DNA from: Raphanus sativus
Taxonomy: Eukaryota > Streptophyta > Magnoliopsida > Brassicales > Brassicaceae
DNA: 64,000 bases
Assembly: GCF_000801105.2 (NCBI RefSeq)
Contig: NC_079512.1
Span: forward strand, 39,077,848 to 39,141,847
Reading direction: 5' to 3'
The translations under genes were made by a program, and so were the position numbers. Positions 50,301-61,513 of the stretch are shown here, piece after piece. Below the pieces are notes generated by a model. That model searched no databases. It was not told where the DNA came from and worked only from the letters and a program-made list of their open reading frames with translations. Position 1 is the first letter of the stretch. Every line of letters begins with the position of its first letter.

Positions 50301-50947
50301 TGTTATGTAAATTATTTTGTATTCGAGCTATTAGTAATATATTTTGGTGTAGTACATTAATTATTGAATGAATATTTGCAGAAGCACTCGGGTATTAATA
50401 TTTCTACAAAAGTATTCATATAAGCTATATAACATATTAATATAGCTATAAATCTGCATTTATAATTAACAAACTAATCAAACACACAAAATGTTTAAAG
50501 TATGTGTTGTATTTGATATGATTGGTCCTTAGAAATAGGAGAATTATAAATCAATAAAAACATAAAAAACGAGTGAAAATAAGAAGAAAATGCCAAAAGA
50601 GTCATCAGACATAATACATCATCTCTTTTTTGGCAATAAATAATAATAAGTGGCAGATTATAAAACATGTAATTATAAGTGTGTAAATTGTGCGTTGTAG
50701 TGAGAATACACTTTGTGTAATGTTGTTTATCTAATTTTTGGCCGAACCATGTCTTATACTAATCATAAATTAATTATACAGGAGTGAAGTTGAAATACCA
50801 TAGGAATCTCAATAAATACATAATATAATATTAATTTCTGTAAATCAAAAATTTCAGTTTGAGCCAGAAGGAATAATAAATAAAAATATTAAATAAGTAA
50901 ACGAAGAAGTGAAGTATACAAGAACAATAATATCAAATGTAAGTAGT

Positions 50948-51054
50948 TCATAAGCTTAGAGATGCATTGTTTAGTTATCTTAATTGAAGTTTCGTCTTAT
51001 GTTGTCATAAGCTTAGAGATGCATTGTTTAATTATCTTAATTGAAGTTTCGTCT
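50948..51054. repeat. 57-base tandem duplication
   Basis: Two head-to-tail copies beginning tcataagcttagagatgcat and ending gaagtttcgtct, at 50948-50997 and 51005-51054, differ at one position. Recent local duplication. Confidence 0.85.
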
Positions 51055-52729
51055 GTCACTAGATTGTAAAATGCTATGTATATACATGAAATATCTGAAA
51101 ACTTTTTGTTAAACTAATAGTTTTCTACCAAAAATGTTCCGTTATAAAATGTTTTTGGACACTGTTGGCCACGCTTATGGAATAATACTAGCACAGGTAT
51201 GTTCTGGTGATGTAGATAATGGTTTATATCCAAGGGGTTTTCTAAATCAATGATTTGAGGGAAATCAATATTCTAGTAATCCAAGAAAATCCGATATTCA
51301 AGTAAACAATAAAAGGATCTGTTACAAATTTTATGATTTTTAAAGAAATTTCAGAGTTTTTGGATAAAAATTAAAATATTAAATATTAATTTAAATAATA
51401 TATTTAATTACTATAATTTGATCTTTTAATCATTTTATTAAATATATAAATAAATAAAATAAAACAGATTTTCAGATATTTTTTTCATTTCATACTGTTT
51501 GTTTTACTTTTTTAAAAAAATATGAAGTGATCTTTTTCTTTTTGGTCAACTAAAAAAATATGAAGTAATATTTTATCTAAAAAAGTTTCGAATACCATTG
51601 TAGAAGTGGTATTTTGATCATTGTTCATCAAAACTCAATCAAATCATATTTGATAGACTTTATTGACAAAATTCATATTTTTAAAAATTGGTATTTGGTA
51701 AACATAAACAGATGACTAATTTAATAAGTTTAGATTTCATGTAAAATTTGTAAATGCTAGATATAATAAGATGGGATTTGAAAGAAAAAAAAGTTCCGCT
51801 CAGATACCGATCTTATATGACCCTCTAAAACCATTATGATTTGCCTTTGTCCCTCGGTGTCGGTCACATAATATTTACGTACTATGTGGACCTACGCGTA
51901 CGTCTTTTATTGGAAAAAAATACGCATGAATTACTTGGATTTTCTGGACAAGAAGCAAAGCTATTTATGACATACTCACATAGTCACACATAAAAACGCT
52001 TTTGCTGCCTTGTTGACTAAAGAATTACAATATTATTCAGAGGAAATTTTACTGTAAAATAACTAAAAATTGAGAAAACTCAACATGTTTACAGTCTCAG
52101 ATTTAGAAATAATAGCCTTTGGCGAAATATAAATAGATAAATAACACACAAACACACATGGTTCCAATAGAACAGCCGATCTACAACGCATTCAAGTTTT
52201 TTTTTGTTCAACCGCATTCAAGTTTTCAATAATATGAAACTGACTGTATAATATTTTTGATTGGTTTGATGCTATAATATTCAGGCGTACATATTAACTA
52301 TTGTTGATGTGTGGTTTGGCTCAAGCATTTGACTCCAAAGGCACTTTCACCGTCTCTAAATAATTAGTTTCCATTTCAAATATTTGGTGAAGTGCAAAAA
52401 GATGGACTCAGCTATAATTGTGGCCTTAAATCCATCGAAAAATAAAGATATTTAGAAGGGTACTATACTATAACAAAGTATATCACTCGCTATTGCGTGG
52501 GTGGAACGTCTATTCCCAAACGCCATACAATGTCCACCGACCACCGACTAAAACTTTTTTATTTGGATGCTTAAAATATTCTATTCTTATAACAAAGCTT
52601 CGTAGAGTTTAGTGTGACTAATGACATTTGTTGTTTGCAATAATTTAGATAATGCTCACAATTGGAATTAAGATTGCGACATTTTCAGTTGAACTAATTT
52701 ACACTTCAAGAAAAAAAATTACACTTTAA

Positions 52730-52744
52730 GGTTAACCACACGGA
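52730..52744. repeat. LINE target-site duplication, left copy
   Basis: The 15-mer ggttaaccacacgga is repeated exactly at 55526-55540, directly after a poly(A) run. This brackets the LINE insertion. Confidence 0.93.
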
Positions 52745-53117
52745 ATAGACACGGACGAATGAGATGCACGCGCTATCAAGTTCTCTCTCAGGCACAAAGA
52801 CCAAGGCAGACTTTTTCCACCAGTGTTAACAGATCTCCTCCGCTCTTTTCCCCGACTCCACCGTAATCGGCTCCGACAACCGCCGCATAATTTTTTCTGG
52901 CAAGAAAAATTAGGCACCGACCGCTCCGGTTTTGAATGGGCTTTCTTTCTACGGTGGCAAAGTTAAAGATGGGTGGATGGATTGCAGTAGATCTACACTT
53001 CTCTGGTGACAAAAATTCAAAAATCTGAAGTCTTTGAAGCTCTTTACCTCGCCTCTGAGGACCAGTACTGGAAATTAAAGATATTGGAAACTACAGCACA
53101 ACTACTAACGCATCAAG

Positions 53118-54863
53118 ATGTCAAATCGTTACACTAGATCCGAAAAAGGAAAATGGGTGGCTGGAGCATCAAGATCCTCATCTCACAGATCCGCCTCTCA
53201 AACCCAGCAAATCCAGCAAACCCGAAGTCAGCGAACCCCAGTGAGGATCCCACAAAGCAACAACTCGGAACTCATTGAAGACAACAAGCTCACTCTCTTA
53301 GGCCGGGTAACGAACCCCGCAAAACAAAAACCTCAGTGGGTGCTAGACTGGCTCATCCAGTTCTGGAACCTCGAAACTGCTATCACAGGAAGGACGCTTG
53401 GACCCGACTTGTTCCAAGCAAAGTTCGAAACAGAGGAAGCGCTTCTCTCGGTGATGAGGCGCGCTCCTTTCCACTACAAAAGATGGATGGTTATCCTACA
53501 GAGATGGGAACCAGTGATCTCAGCCTCGTTCCCCAGGCGTACTCCCTTTTGGATTAACATCCATGGTCTGCCTCTCCACTTCTGGACTTTTGAATCATTG
53601 GAAGCCATTGCAAAAGCTCTGGGACCTAGGCTCGATGAGGATGTCCCACAGGGCAGGTTGCGCATAGATGTGGACTGCCTCAGGAATCTGGAAATGCACC
53701 TCCCGGTGGAGCTACCTTCAGGTGACGTTCTAACAGTGGACCTGGAGTACGAGAACCTCCAAAAGCACTGTTTCTTCTGCTTTTCCCTCTTCCATGAGGT
53801 GGACGACTGCCCTACCAAACCAACCTCAGCAAAGGTTTCTACCCAAGATTTGGGAATCAGCCAACATAACACGCTCAGAAACCTGGAGGAGCATAGAAGA
53901 CGCCAAGACCAACACCGAGTTTCCTCTTCTCTCTCAAGAAACTCAGACGGCCACTCTCGTGGAGACCAAGCTGTCTCGCAACGGTCAACTACCTCAAGGC
54001 TGGCTTACTCTGATAGGCGCCATTATAATGAGGCATCTCGTTACCAATACTCTCACGACGCAAGGCAGTCAGGGAGAGCAAATGAAAATTACCAAAGACA
54101 GCAGCAGAGGTATCCTTCTGATAGGAGAGAGAGGCGAGATCGTTCTCCGACTCATGCTACAGGGAACCGTCGTACCTCCAGCGACAGGACCCAGTACTCT
54201 CAATCCTCCAGAACTCCTCCCCCGATGCCTGAAAGAGAAGAGAGGATTTTACCGGTTATTCCGGAAAGAACAGAGAACTCTGGTCGCTCTTTGGAACGCA
54301 GGTCTGCGCTAGAAAGAATAGAGCCCCCACAGCAGGAACAACGTTCAGGTGGGCTCTCAAGCTCGCTCCTAGCTAGGCTTCAGGATGTGGAGGTAAACTA
54401 CGAACCAGAGGATTTGCGTAACAAGCTGAATGAAGTCAGCTCAGGAAGCAAGAACGCCTATCCTTCTCCTGGTGAAGCTCAAGGATCGGATCAGAGAAGG
54501 AGAGCGTCTCTGAGAATAGGAACTCCTGCTGGGCCCAGCTCTGCTAAAGCACCAAAGGCGTCGGCGGTTAAAAGGAAAGCTACACCAAAAACTGCGGCAA
54601 AAAAGAAAGCAGCGGCACCATCAGCAGCTAAGGGAAAGAAAACTACTAGAGCAAAAGTTAACAGAAGCCCCTTGCAAAGCACTCGACTATCTAAACAGAT
54701 GACATCGCGATCCACCAACCCGCCTCGGAAGAAACTGTGTGTGGAACGCATGTTGGATGAAAATATACCTGGCGCTCAGGCTCAAGACCCTCCAACACTG
54801 GTTCATGTCCCTGCGACAAGGAAACGAGCGGATTTTCGGGGTCCGCGAAACCCGATTCCTTAG
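53118..54863 (+). CDS. LINE ORF1 protein, DUF4283 and zinc knuckle
   Basis: A complete 581-residue frame. Residues about 50-200 form the DUF4283 domain usual in plant LINE ORF1 proteins ([20 protein letters not shown], and [13 protein letters not shown]), an RNA-binding-like fold. It is followed near residue 220 by a zinc knuckle C-x2-C-x4-H-x4-C ([14 protein letters not shown]). The middle third is rich in Arg, Ser, Gln, Asp and Tyr (disordered). Near residues 474-516 is a Lys/Ala/Pro-rich tail ([20 protein letters not shown]) that resembles a histone H1 tail. Family role: binds the element RNA in a ribonucleoprotein. No stop or frameshift is seen, consistent with recent activity. The stop overlaps the frame of ORF2. 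Confidence 0.88.
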   Translation: MSNRYTRSEKGKWVAGASRSSSHRSASQTQQIQQTRSQRTPVRIPQSNNSELIEDNKLTLLGRVTNPAKQKPQWVLDWLIQFWNLETAITGRTLGPDLFQAKFETEEALLSVMRRAPFHYKRWMVILQRWEPVISASFPRRTPFWINIHGLPLHFWTFESLEAIAKALGPRLDEDVPQGRLRIDVDCLRNLEMHLPVELPSGDVLTVDLEYENLQKHCFFCFSLFHEVDDCPTKPTSAKVSTQDLGISQHNTLRNLEEHRRRQDQHRVSSSLSRNSDGHSRGDQAVSQRSTTSRLAYSDRRHYNEASRYQYSHDARQSGRANENYQRQQQRYPSDRRERRDRSPTHATGNRRTSSDRTQYSQSSRTPPPMPEREERILPVIPERTENSGRSLERRSALERIEPPQQEQRSGGLSSSLLARLQDVEVNYEPEDLRNKLNEVSSGSKNAYPSPGEAQGSDQRRRASLRIGTPAGPSSAKAPKASAVKRKATPKTAAKKKAAAPSAAKGKKTTRAKVNRSPLQSTRLSKQMTSRSTNPPRKKLCVERMLDENIPGAQAQDPPTLVHVPATRKRADFRGPRNPIP

Positions 54864-55477
54864 CTCTTGTCTGCTGGAACTGTCAAGGATTGGGAGGTGA
54901 ATTGACAGTTCCAAGGATCCGGGAGATTAAAAAGTCTCTGAACCCGGATATACTCTTTCTTATGGAGACTAAAAATCAAGATGATTTTGTACTTTCAGAG
55001 CTCAAATTCTTAGGCTACGAGCACCACATCACTGTCCCACCGATAGGACTCAGCGGAGGCTTGGTGCTGTTTTGGAAAGGGGATGTGGCTCTCAACATTC
55101 TCGATGCTACACCGCACTACATTGACACAAAGCTGAAGGACAAAGAGCGCCATTTGGAGATCAAAGGTGCTGCCTCTCGAGGTTATGTCGGCTCTGCTCT
55201 AGTTGCTGAGACACTGGCTGTTAGGGAAGCTTTGCAAGTAGCTTCATCGGAGGGTTTCTCACGCCTCCAAATCATGTCGGACTCAAGTGTCCTCATCTCT
55301 GCCCTGCGATCAGGGGAAGTTCTGAACGAGATAGCGGGACTGTTATGCGATATCAGTCACCTCATTCTTCTCTTCTCAACTCTATCTTTTGTTTTAATTC
55401 CCCGTGCGGATAACTTTGTGGCTGACGGGTTAGCAAAGAACGCTTTAGCTTCCTTTTGTTTATTGCTTGCTGTATGA
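54863..55477 (+). pseudogene. LINE ORF2 deletion derivative: endonuclease start fused to RNase H end
   Basis: The frame opens in [20 protein letters not shown], the first motif of the apurinic-type endonuclease with its catalytic Asn, and continues through LFLMETK with the catalytic Glu. Around 55130-55190 it jumps to the C-terminal RNase H-like domain ([44 protein letters not shown]) and stops at 55475-55477. The rest of the endonuclease and all of the reverse transcriptase are absent, a loss of some 3 kb compared with complete elements of this type. The deletion keeps the frame, so a protein of about 200 residues could be made, but it lacks the residues needed for cleavage or synthesis. No ATG is obvious; ORF2 probably relied on reinitiation after ORF1. 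Confidence 0.85.
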
Positions 55478-55525
55478 AACAGATTTTAGTTTTAAATCAA
55501 CAACTTTTGACCAAAAAAAAAAAAA

Positions 55526-55540
55526 GGTTAACCACACGGA
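55526..55540. repeat. LINE target-site duplication, right copy
   Basis: Exact copy of 52730-52744, following the poly(A) end of the element. Confidence 0.93.
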
Positions 55541-56840
55541 GTTGGCTATTTAATCACAACCACACTAAAAATAGAAAAAAAATAGTAAAACAAGGATGTG
55601 TGTGTGGTAGAAATTCTATTAACTATTATAGAAAATTCATTTGATTATTTACAATTGTAGATAAATCTTATAAAATTTACACTATATTTTTACATAAATA
55701 GTGAAATTAAAAATAAAAAAACAACTATTAGTAAGATGTAAAAAAAACAAGAAACAAAAACAAAAAAACAAAACAAAGCACCTCAGGAATCCCACTAACT
55801 TGTCCCCAGAACAGAAGGAGACACGCGTGTCGTTACCGTCCCCTTCCCTATTTAATGGCTTAGTGCAACAAAGCATTAAGTAAGGTAAAATAATTGTGTT
55901 AATGCTTGAACATATTGAAGAATTTTAAAACCTATACAAATTCAAAATAAACCCAATTATTCTCGTTTCCCAAATTCCACAACAGCGACCGACTTCCCTA
56001 CGCTAATACTATTCCTATTACATGCAATCATAAATATCCTCTGTTTACTTTTATTTTCAGTTTACTTTTATTTGATAAACCCTATCGGCTGATCCGATCG
56101 GCCCCGGGAAGAACGCACTTAGTACTACAGAGTGGACTGGCTACCACACTGCCTAACCCGAGTTTGGAATACCTTCCGACTAATGCCAGGGGGTGAACCA
56201 GTTTACTTTTATTGGTTAAGGGGTTTTCAATTTATTGACGATTTGACAATTTCAACTACGTAGTCGAGTGTAATGTAAAGTTAATTAGAAAAAACTGAAC
56301 AGTTGTTGACGAGAGAAGTTAAAACCAATTCAATCGTAGATGAGCCTGAGATACTGAACATTTTCACACATGTTCAAAATATCTACGTAAAATAATGCAG
56401 ATGAAACATGCATCTCTCATGAACGAGATCGGTATATCATGGATTTGCACTTGGAATCGACGTGAAGCATGTTTTATTTTAGAGCGATCGAGAAAATCGA
56501 ATTTAATGCTGTTAATCAAATCAGAGTTTCACACTATATATAGCATACGAAAATTGTAAATTTAAAGCAAACTAGACGTGTATTCTGTGACAAAACTAAT
56601 TGTGAAATGAGGTATGTTCAATCTTAATTTAATTCAAATCGTCGACAAGAAAAATTTACTTCAAATCCTTTTATTGTATAGTTACGCTGTGGAAATTAAT
56701 GTTTATAAACATCCAATGAAAAGAGCCGACGAGCTTTATTTAAAACAAGGTGCATGAGCGTATTAATTTAACGCAAATATTTTAGTTCCGTCCAAACAAT
56801 AAAGACAAGAGAGTAATAAATACTATTTTATCTAAATGCG
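55541..56840. other. Intergenic sequence between the LINE and the fold-back element
   Basis: No gene is seen. The only structured part is a GC-richer 126-base segment at 56073-56198 flanked by a 15-base direct repeat, described separately. Confidence 0.6.
56058..56213. repeat. GC-rich insert flanked by a 15-base direct repeat
   Basis: The word cagtttacttttatt occurs at 56058-56072 and 56199-56213. The 126 bases between are clearly more GC-rich than the surroundings (for example gatcggccccgggaagaacg). The arrangement looks like an insertion with target duplication or filler DNA captured at a break. I recognise neither a SINE promoter nor a tRNA in it. Confidence 0.5.
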
Positions 56841-57701
56841 TATATATATGAATAAAACTTAGCTTCACCCCCTAAGGTGAATCTCTACATTCACCCACCA
56901 ATAGAAATTAGTTAATTGAGATTTGATATCTCTTAAAAAAGGAAACCAACTAATAAGAATTTAATGAAATAAAATTATGTTTTTAGATAAATAAAAAATA
57001 GTAGCAATTATCAAAAAAATATAACTTTTTAATATTAATAAATCCGTCAGAAAATACTAAACCCTAAACCCTAAATACTAAACCCTAAACCTTAAATTCT
57101 AAATACTAAACCCTTGGGAAAAGTTTGAACCCTTGGGCAAATCCTATACCCTAAACCCTTAAATTTAAACCAAACCTTAAATTATAAACTAAATCCTAAT
57201 TTCTAAACCCTAAATCATAACCCCTGATAATAAACCCTAAATCCTAAATTCCAAAATGGTTTATGGTTTAAGATTAAAGGTTTATGATTTAATATTTTCA
57301 AAGAGTTTAGGGTTTAGGAGTTCGTGTTTAGAATTTAGGGTTTAATATTATGGTTTATGATTGCGGGTTTAGGGTTTAAGATTAACGATTTAGGGTATAA
57401 GATTTGCCCAAGGGTTCAGGCTTTCCCCAAGGGTTTAGGGTTTAGTATTTAGAATTTAAGGTTTAGGGTTTAGTATTTAGGGTTTAGTATTTTCTGACGG
57501 ATTTATCAATATTAAAAAGTTATATTTTTGTATAATTGCTACTATTTTTTATTTATCTAAAAACATAATTTTATTTCATTAAATTTTTATTAGTTGGTTT
57601 CCTTTTTTAAAGATATCAAATCTCAAATAACTAATTCCTATTGGTGGGTGAATGTAGAGGTTCACCTTAGGGGGTGAAGCTAAGTTTTGTTCTATATATA
57701 T
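56841..57701. mobile_element. Fold-back element with telomere-like CCCTAAA tracts
   Basis: Two arms of about 415 bases face each other, beginning acttagcttcaccccctaag on the left and mirrored near 57663-57684 on the right, meeting near 57255-57265. The outer parts are unique; the inner parts consist of degenerate CCCTAAA/TTTAGGG units (plant telomere-type) mixed with taaat variants. The arms agree closely apart from scattered substitutions and small indels. Nothing is coding. Long arms with noncoding interior suggest a Mutator-like or fold-back MITE; flanking tatatata sequences hide any target duplication. It ends about 320 bases upstream of the RAP2.10 start. Confidence 0.85.
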
Positions 57702-58021
57702 TGTCAGGGAAGATGAGATTGTTGTCTCTGTCTTAGAAAATATCAAAATATATAGAGAAAAACGAAAAAAAGGAAGATATATATTCGAAAGTTATTAAGA
57801 GATTAGTGTCGGTGATCTTTTGAACTCCTCCTTTGCGGTTTCGTGTTCCTCTACTCTTCTTGGCCCACGTGTTCATCATATCTCCCTCCGCATGTAATCG
57901 CTTCGCCGTCAAACTCACATCTTCTTCTTCTTCTCTAAAGCTTCTCGTTGATTATAAGTCTTTAGATCGGTGAAAAAGTTTATTCTCACGTTGATTTTTG
58001 GACTCTCCGGCGAAAACCCAT

Positions 58022-58600
58022 ATGGAGACAGCGAGGGAAGTGGCGGCTGCTGTTCCAACTTCGACGGTTGCGTCGGCGGGGGCGACGAGGAAGAGAGAGA
58101 AACCGTATAAAGGGATAAGGATGAGGAAGTGGGGGAAGTGGGTGGCGGAGATCAGAGAGCCTAATAAACGGTCGAGGATATGGCTTGGCTCTTACTCTAC
58201 TCCTGAAGCGGCGGCTAGAGCTTACGACACGGCGGTGTTCTATCTCCGAGGTCCGTCCGCTCGGCTTAACTTCCCGGAGCTTTTAGCCGGCGTTACAGTG
58301 GAGGGAGGAAACGGTGGTGGGGATATGTCGGCGGCGTATATAAGGAGAAAAGCGGCTGAGGTTGGTGCTCAGGTGGATGCGTTAGAAGCTGCGGGAGGGA
58401 ATCGTCATCACCATCATCAGCAACAACGTGGAAGTCATGAGTACGTGGATGATGATCATAGTGCTAATCATAGTGATTATCGTCTTAATGATGGTCACAA
58501 CGAGTGTAGTAGTAGGAAAGGGTTTAAGAGGTGTAACGGGTCATGGGAAGCCGTCGATTTGAACAAAATACCCAACCCGGAAACTTCTGATGACGATTAG
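58022..58600 (+). CDS. RAP2.10: AP2/ERF transcription factor, DREB A-5 type (RAP2.10)
   Basis: An intronless frame of 192 residues from [20 protein letters not shown]; the in-frame stretch upstream to 57998 begins with TTG and is rejected. The AP2 domain lies at about residues 27-86 ([20 protein letters not shown], ending [10 protein letters not shown]), with the DREB-type valine in [11 protein letters not shown] conserved [18 protein letters not shown] helix follows. Near the C-terminus VDLNKIP is a DLNxxP EAR repression motif. DREB A-5 members are small nuclear repressors in cold, drought and senescence responses. Compared with the Arabidopsis protein as I remember it, the segment between helix and EAR motif is longer and rich in His, Gln, Asp and Asn ([20 protein letters not shown]). 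Intact. Confidence 0.9.
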   Translation: METAREVAAAVPTSTVASAGATRKREKPYKGIRMRKWGKWVAEIREPNKRSRIWLGSYSTPEAAARAYDTAVFYLRGPSARLNFPELLAGVTVEGGNGGGDMSAAYIRRKAAEVGAQVDALEAAGGNRHHHHQQQRGSHEYVDDDHSANHSDYRLNDGHNECSSRKGFKRCNGSWEAVDLNKIPNPETSDDD

Positions 58601-60406
58601 GATCTTTCTCCCTCCCACCAAGAAAAAACCTTGTAGAAGCAAGGAAGGTCTAAAGAATGTTTATCTTTATGATGCGCCTGGGGTTGCTAACATGCACCTC
58701 CACCCTGAGTTTGTGGATTAGTAGTACTAAAGTGTAATGATATTTTTTCCATAAAATAGTTTTCATTCGATCTTTCTAAAACTTTAATTATCGTACTCAG
58801 AATCAAAGTGTTGCATGCCTGAGATATACTGTATGAAACAAATTGAACCATCTATTACTAGTATGATGGTTTCTTCTCGAGCACAGCATATTCTTCTCTC
58901 ATAATGTTTTATTTGAATAAATTTGATAGTTAGTTTTCTCATATATAGAATAAACGAATTAAAACTCAGTTTGGTTTCAACTCAAGTACAGACTGTACAG
59001 TTTAGTATTAGTTGGAGGATTGTATAGGTATAGTTTATCCCGTATAAAATGCGGATGGAAACACGGCGGCGAGTGAATAGCAAGCAGAAGCAGGAGACTT
59101 AGGAAATAGAAGTGAGTGTTCGGGGTTGAGAGAAGGAGCAGACAAAGAGTGTCCTACAGAACAAATACGGTAAGTGGGTCTTCTTGTAACTTGTCCGATC
59201 TTAACAACTAAAGGTATGTCTATCTCCATTATCGTAACTACTAAAGTCATTTTGGATTTGGAATTTTTAACTTTTTGCCCTATAATCTTTTTTTTTTTTT
59301 TTGGGTGAATACAGCAAAAACCCATTTCAAAAACTTGCTCGTTTTTGATCAAAAAAAAAAAAAAACTTGCTCGTTTCTTGTTAATAGTCTTGTTATGAAA
59401 AGACTGCCCAGGAACGTGTATTTTTCTTTCTCTATGAGAGCCAAGACGTGAACCCGACCAACTTTCTAGTTCGTAATCCTTTATAATTATTAGTTTGTCT
59501 TCTAAAATCAGTGAAAATTCAGATCCAACGGTGTTTTGTCCTTTTATATAAGATAGACACAACAAAAGCTTGATTTTTTTGCAGTTTCCTTAGCCAGCTA
59601 ATGATGAGCATGACCTTGCAACTAACTCCTTTTCTTTTGCAACTTATTATATTCTTTTTGTAATTAATTGGGCACATCATGAAACCCTTTTTTCACATCA
59701 TGAACTCTTATTATAACTAAATCTACAGCAATCAAGTAAAAATAAAATTCCAAACTTTGAAAATGTTGCGCAACTGAAAACGAATAATCACCGATACGAT
59801 TGTACTGAAAACGAATAATCCTTATAACGGTTGTTACTTTGGTGGTTAACCAAATGTAGAAAGTGGTTTGAATATTTTTATAAAACAAAATTTCAAAAGC
59901 ATAATTGGATGAGAATCAAATACCCAAAGCATCTGGTCAATAACCTAACCCATCAAACAAATGAGAAGCTGATTCTGTAGAAAAAAAGAAAGAAAGTAAG
60001 GAGTGTACTTACCACTTACCAGAGTCAAACAAAAGCGGGGATAGGATCTTTGATGCTTCTAGAGTTCACTATAGGCTTCACTTAGATACGGAACTCTTGT
60101 AACATAAGTTACATATCTATATAATTCTAATACGAGGTACAATGTTGAATACTTGGTTTCTCACGCTTATTCTCTTTAATGTTTGATCATTGTTGATTTC
60201 TACAAGCCTTTTTCTTGGTTTGGTTCATATCTTTTTCAAGTGTTTCTATCACCAGTGCACTTTATATGAAGTGCTAGCTCCTCTAACCACGTTTCATCTT
60301 GAGATAATACCGACTTTTTCACAGAAAATATAAAAAGGATAAATGATGCGAAAGATGATGTGATTCAACTCAACTCTGAGACTGAGACGGGTAGATGTTA
60401 AATCTC
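58601..60406. other. Intergenic sequence downstream of RAP2.10
   Basis: No gene is firmly supported. A minus-strand open frame at 59035-59565 (176 codons) is the longest; only its last 70 codons, from a Met near 59250, show non-random composition, and I recognise no domain. A short direct repeat aaaaacttgctcgttt at about 59328 and 59362 flanks an A-run. Confidence 0.5.
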
Positions 60407-61513
60407 ACGTACCAATTTGCCATCCGAATCTACCATAGGGAGCCTGCGATATTCTAGTGGGAAACAGAAAAAGAAGATTAAGTTAGAGAAGAATGTGAAA
60501 TCTGGATAAGGAAAAAAAAAATGACGGCAGTGAAGATAAAGGTAAAGACAATAACTTAGCAGCATCTTCGAGGTTGGTGTTTTCCTCAACAACAACTGGA
60601 GTTAGTGTCATGATTGTCATCATATCGCCAACAAGCTTCCATTGGTTTTGCTTAGTAGCTTTGCCACTGCAAGTGTTCGTATCGGATCAATATATTTGTA
60701 TGATACAAGGTCAAGAGATATGAAAACAAAAGAGATTTACAAACGAATCACTTGAGAACGTTTATCATGCAAAACTTGTAACATGAACACAAGTTTGTTG
60801 AGGGAACTCAAGTGAATGCAATTATACATGGTAAATTGCGTCAGACAAAACAACTTTCTTAGTAAAGTTCACTTCACACTATTTACTGCTGATAATCTGA
60901 ATCGGGCCAACGAGACCACTGAGGACAAAAAAATGAATTTGACTGTTTTGAAAAGCATTCAGGTAAAAAATTGTTAATAGGAAAAAAGAGGGCCACATAC
61001 TTACCAATTGCTGTCAACCTCAGGGAACATGGAATTCTCTGTTCTTCCACTACCTATTAGATAAGCAAAAAAGGGCAGCAAATAACATTCCAGGGGTGAG
61101 AGAAGAAGCTTTTTGTTCATTTCACATTTGAGCGTGCTATCTCGTAACGAATGAGACACAAGGTAATCATCATAACATTGAAGTTTCAGGCTTTATACTA
61201 CCATGTGAGCAAGTAGCTTTTTTTCTCTACAATTCAAAGGGAAGAATATCTTCAAAATAAAGGTAACCAAATACACCAAATGGTATTAGCTGGCCCATTT
61301 ACCAGTCCAAAGCCAATAAATCATAACCTGAAACAAGCCCAACCTGCAGCAACAAATTAAGATTCCCTCAATAAGCATCCAACCAAACCGACATATTCGA
61401 AAGTTAACCTCCATGAATACATAAGTGGATACTAATCCAATTCCAGTCTTTATCTATCACAGGAGACCATGTGACTCTATTCTCCACAAGGATTTCTAGA
61501 GCTGTAGAGAAGG
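60407..61513 (-). pseudogene. Decayed CBS-domain protein gene, CBSX1-like
   Basis: Minus-strand pieces of a two-CBS-domain plastid protein occur in order: ALEILVENRVTWSPVIDKDW (about 61433-61513), GLVSGYDLLALD (about 61298-61344), GSGRTENSMFPEVDSNW (about 61014-61060), a piece beginning KLLSKTNG and ending VVVEENTNLEDAAK (about 60560-60668), and YRRLPMVDSDGKLV (60407-60452). Defects: no transit-peptide exon upstream, shortened exons, a one-base loss after KTNG that shifts frame, and no exon for the expected final GIITRGNVVRAAL segment after the donor at 60406. Working CBSX proteins bind adenosine nucleotides and activate thioredoxin. CBSX1 (At4g36910, from memory) follows RAP2.10 in Arabidopsis, so this is probably a decaying positional orthologue. 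Confidence 0.8.

Larger units (their letters stand above)
46799..52729. other. Gene desert between IRX14 and the LINE
   Basis: About 5.9 kb of AT-rich sequence with no supported gene. It contains a 31-G homopolymer (47347-47377), a T-run of about 22 at 49629-49650 and a 57-base tandem duplication at 50948-51054. Small open frames (48681-48899, 49507-49719, 49807-50031) have no recognisable content. Confidence 0.65.
52745..55525 (+). mobile_element. Internally deleted L1-type LINE with 15-bp target duplication
   Basis: A 2.78 kb non-LTR retrotransposon bounded by perfect 15-base duplications (52730-52744 and 55526-55540) and ending in an A-run (55513-55525). It has a 5' leader (52745-53117), an intact ORF1 (53118-54863) and an ORF2 reduced to the start of the endonuclease joined to the RNase H-like end; the reverse transcriptase is gone. 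The 5' end is present, so this is not the usual 5' truncation but an internal deletion. Base composition (about 50% GC) contrasts with the AT-rich flanks. It could move only with enzymes from a complete relative. Perfect duplications point to a recent insertion. Confidence 0.93.

Noticed and set aside
53794..54312. Second-frame open reading of 172 residues in LINE ORF1
   Set aside because: Out-of-frame shadow of ORF1 in its low-complexity region.
57058..57480. Interstitial telomere
   Set aside because: The CCCTAAA units are degenerate and sit in both arms of a fold-back in opposite orientation, so they belong to that element rather than to a former chromosome end.
57998..58021. In-frame extension upstream of RAP2.10
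   Set aside because: Begins with TTG; the family start META is at 58022.
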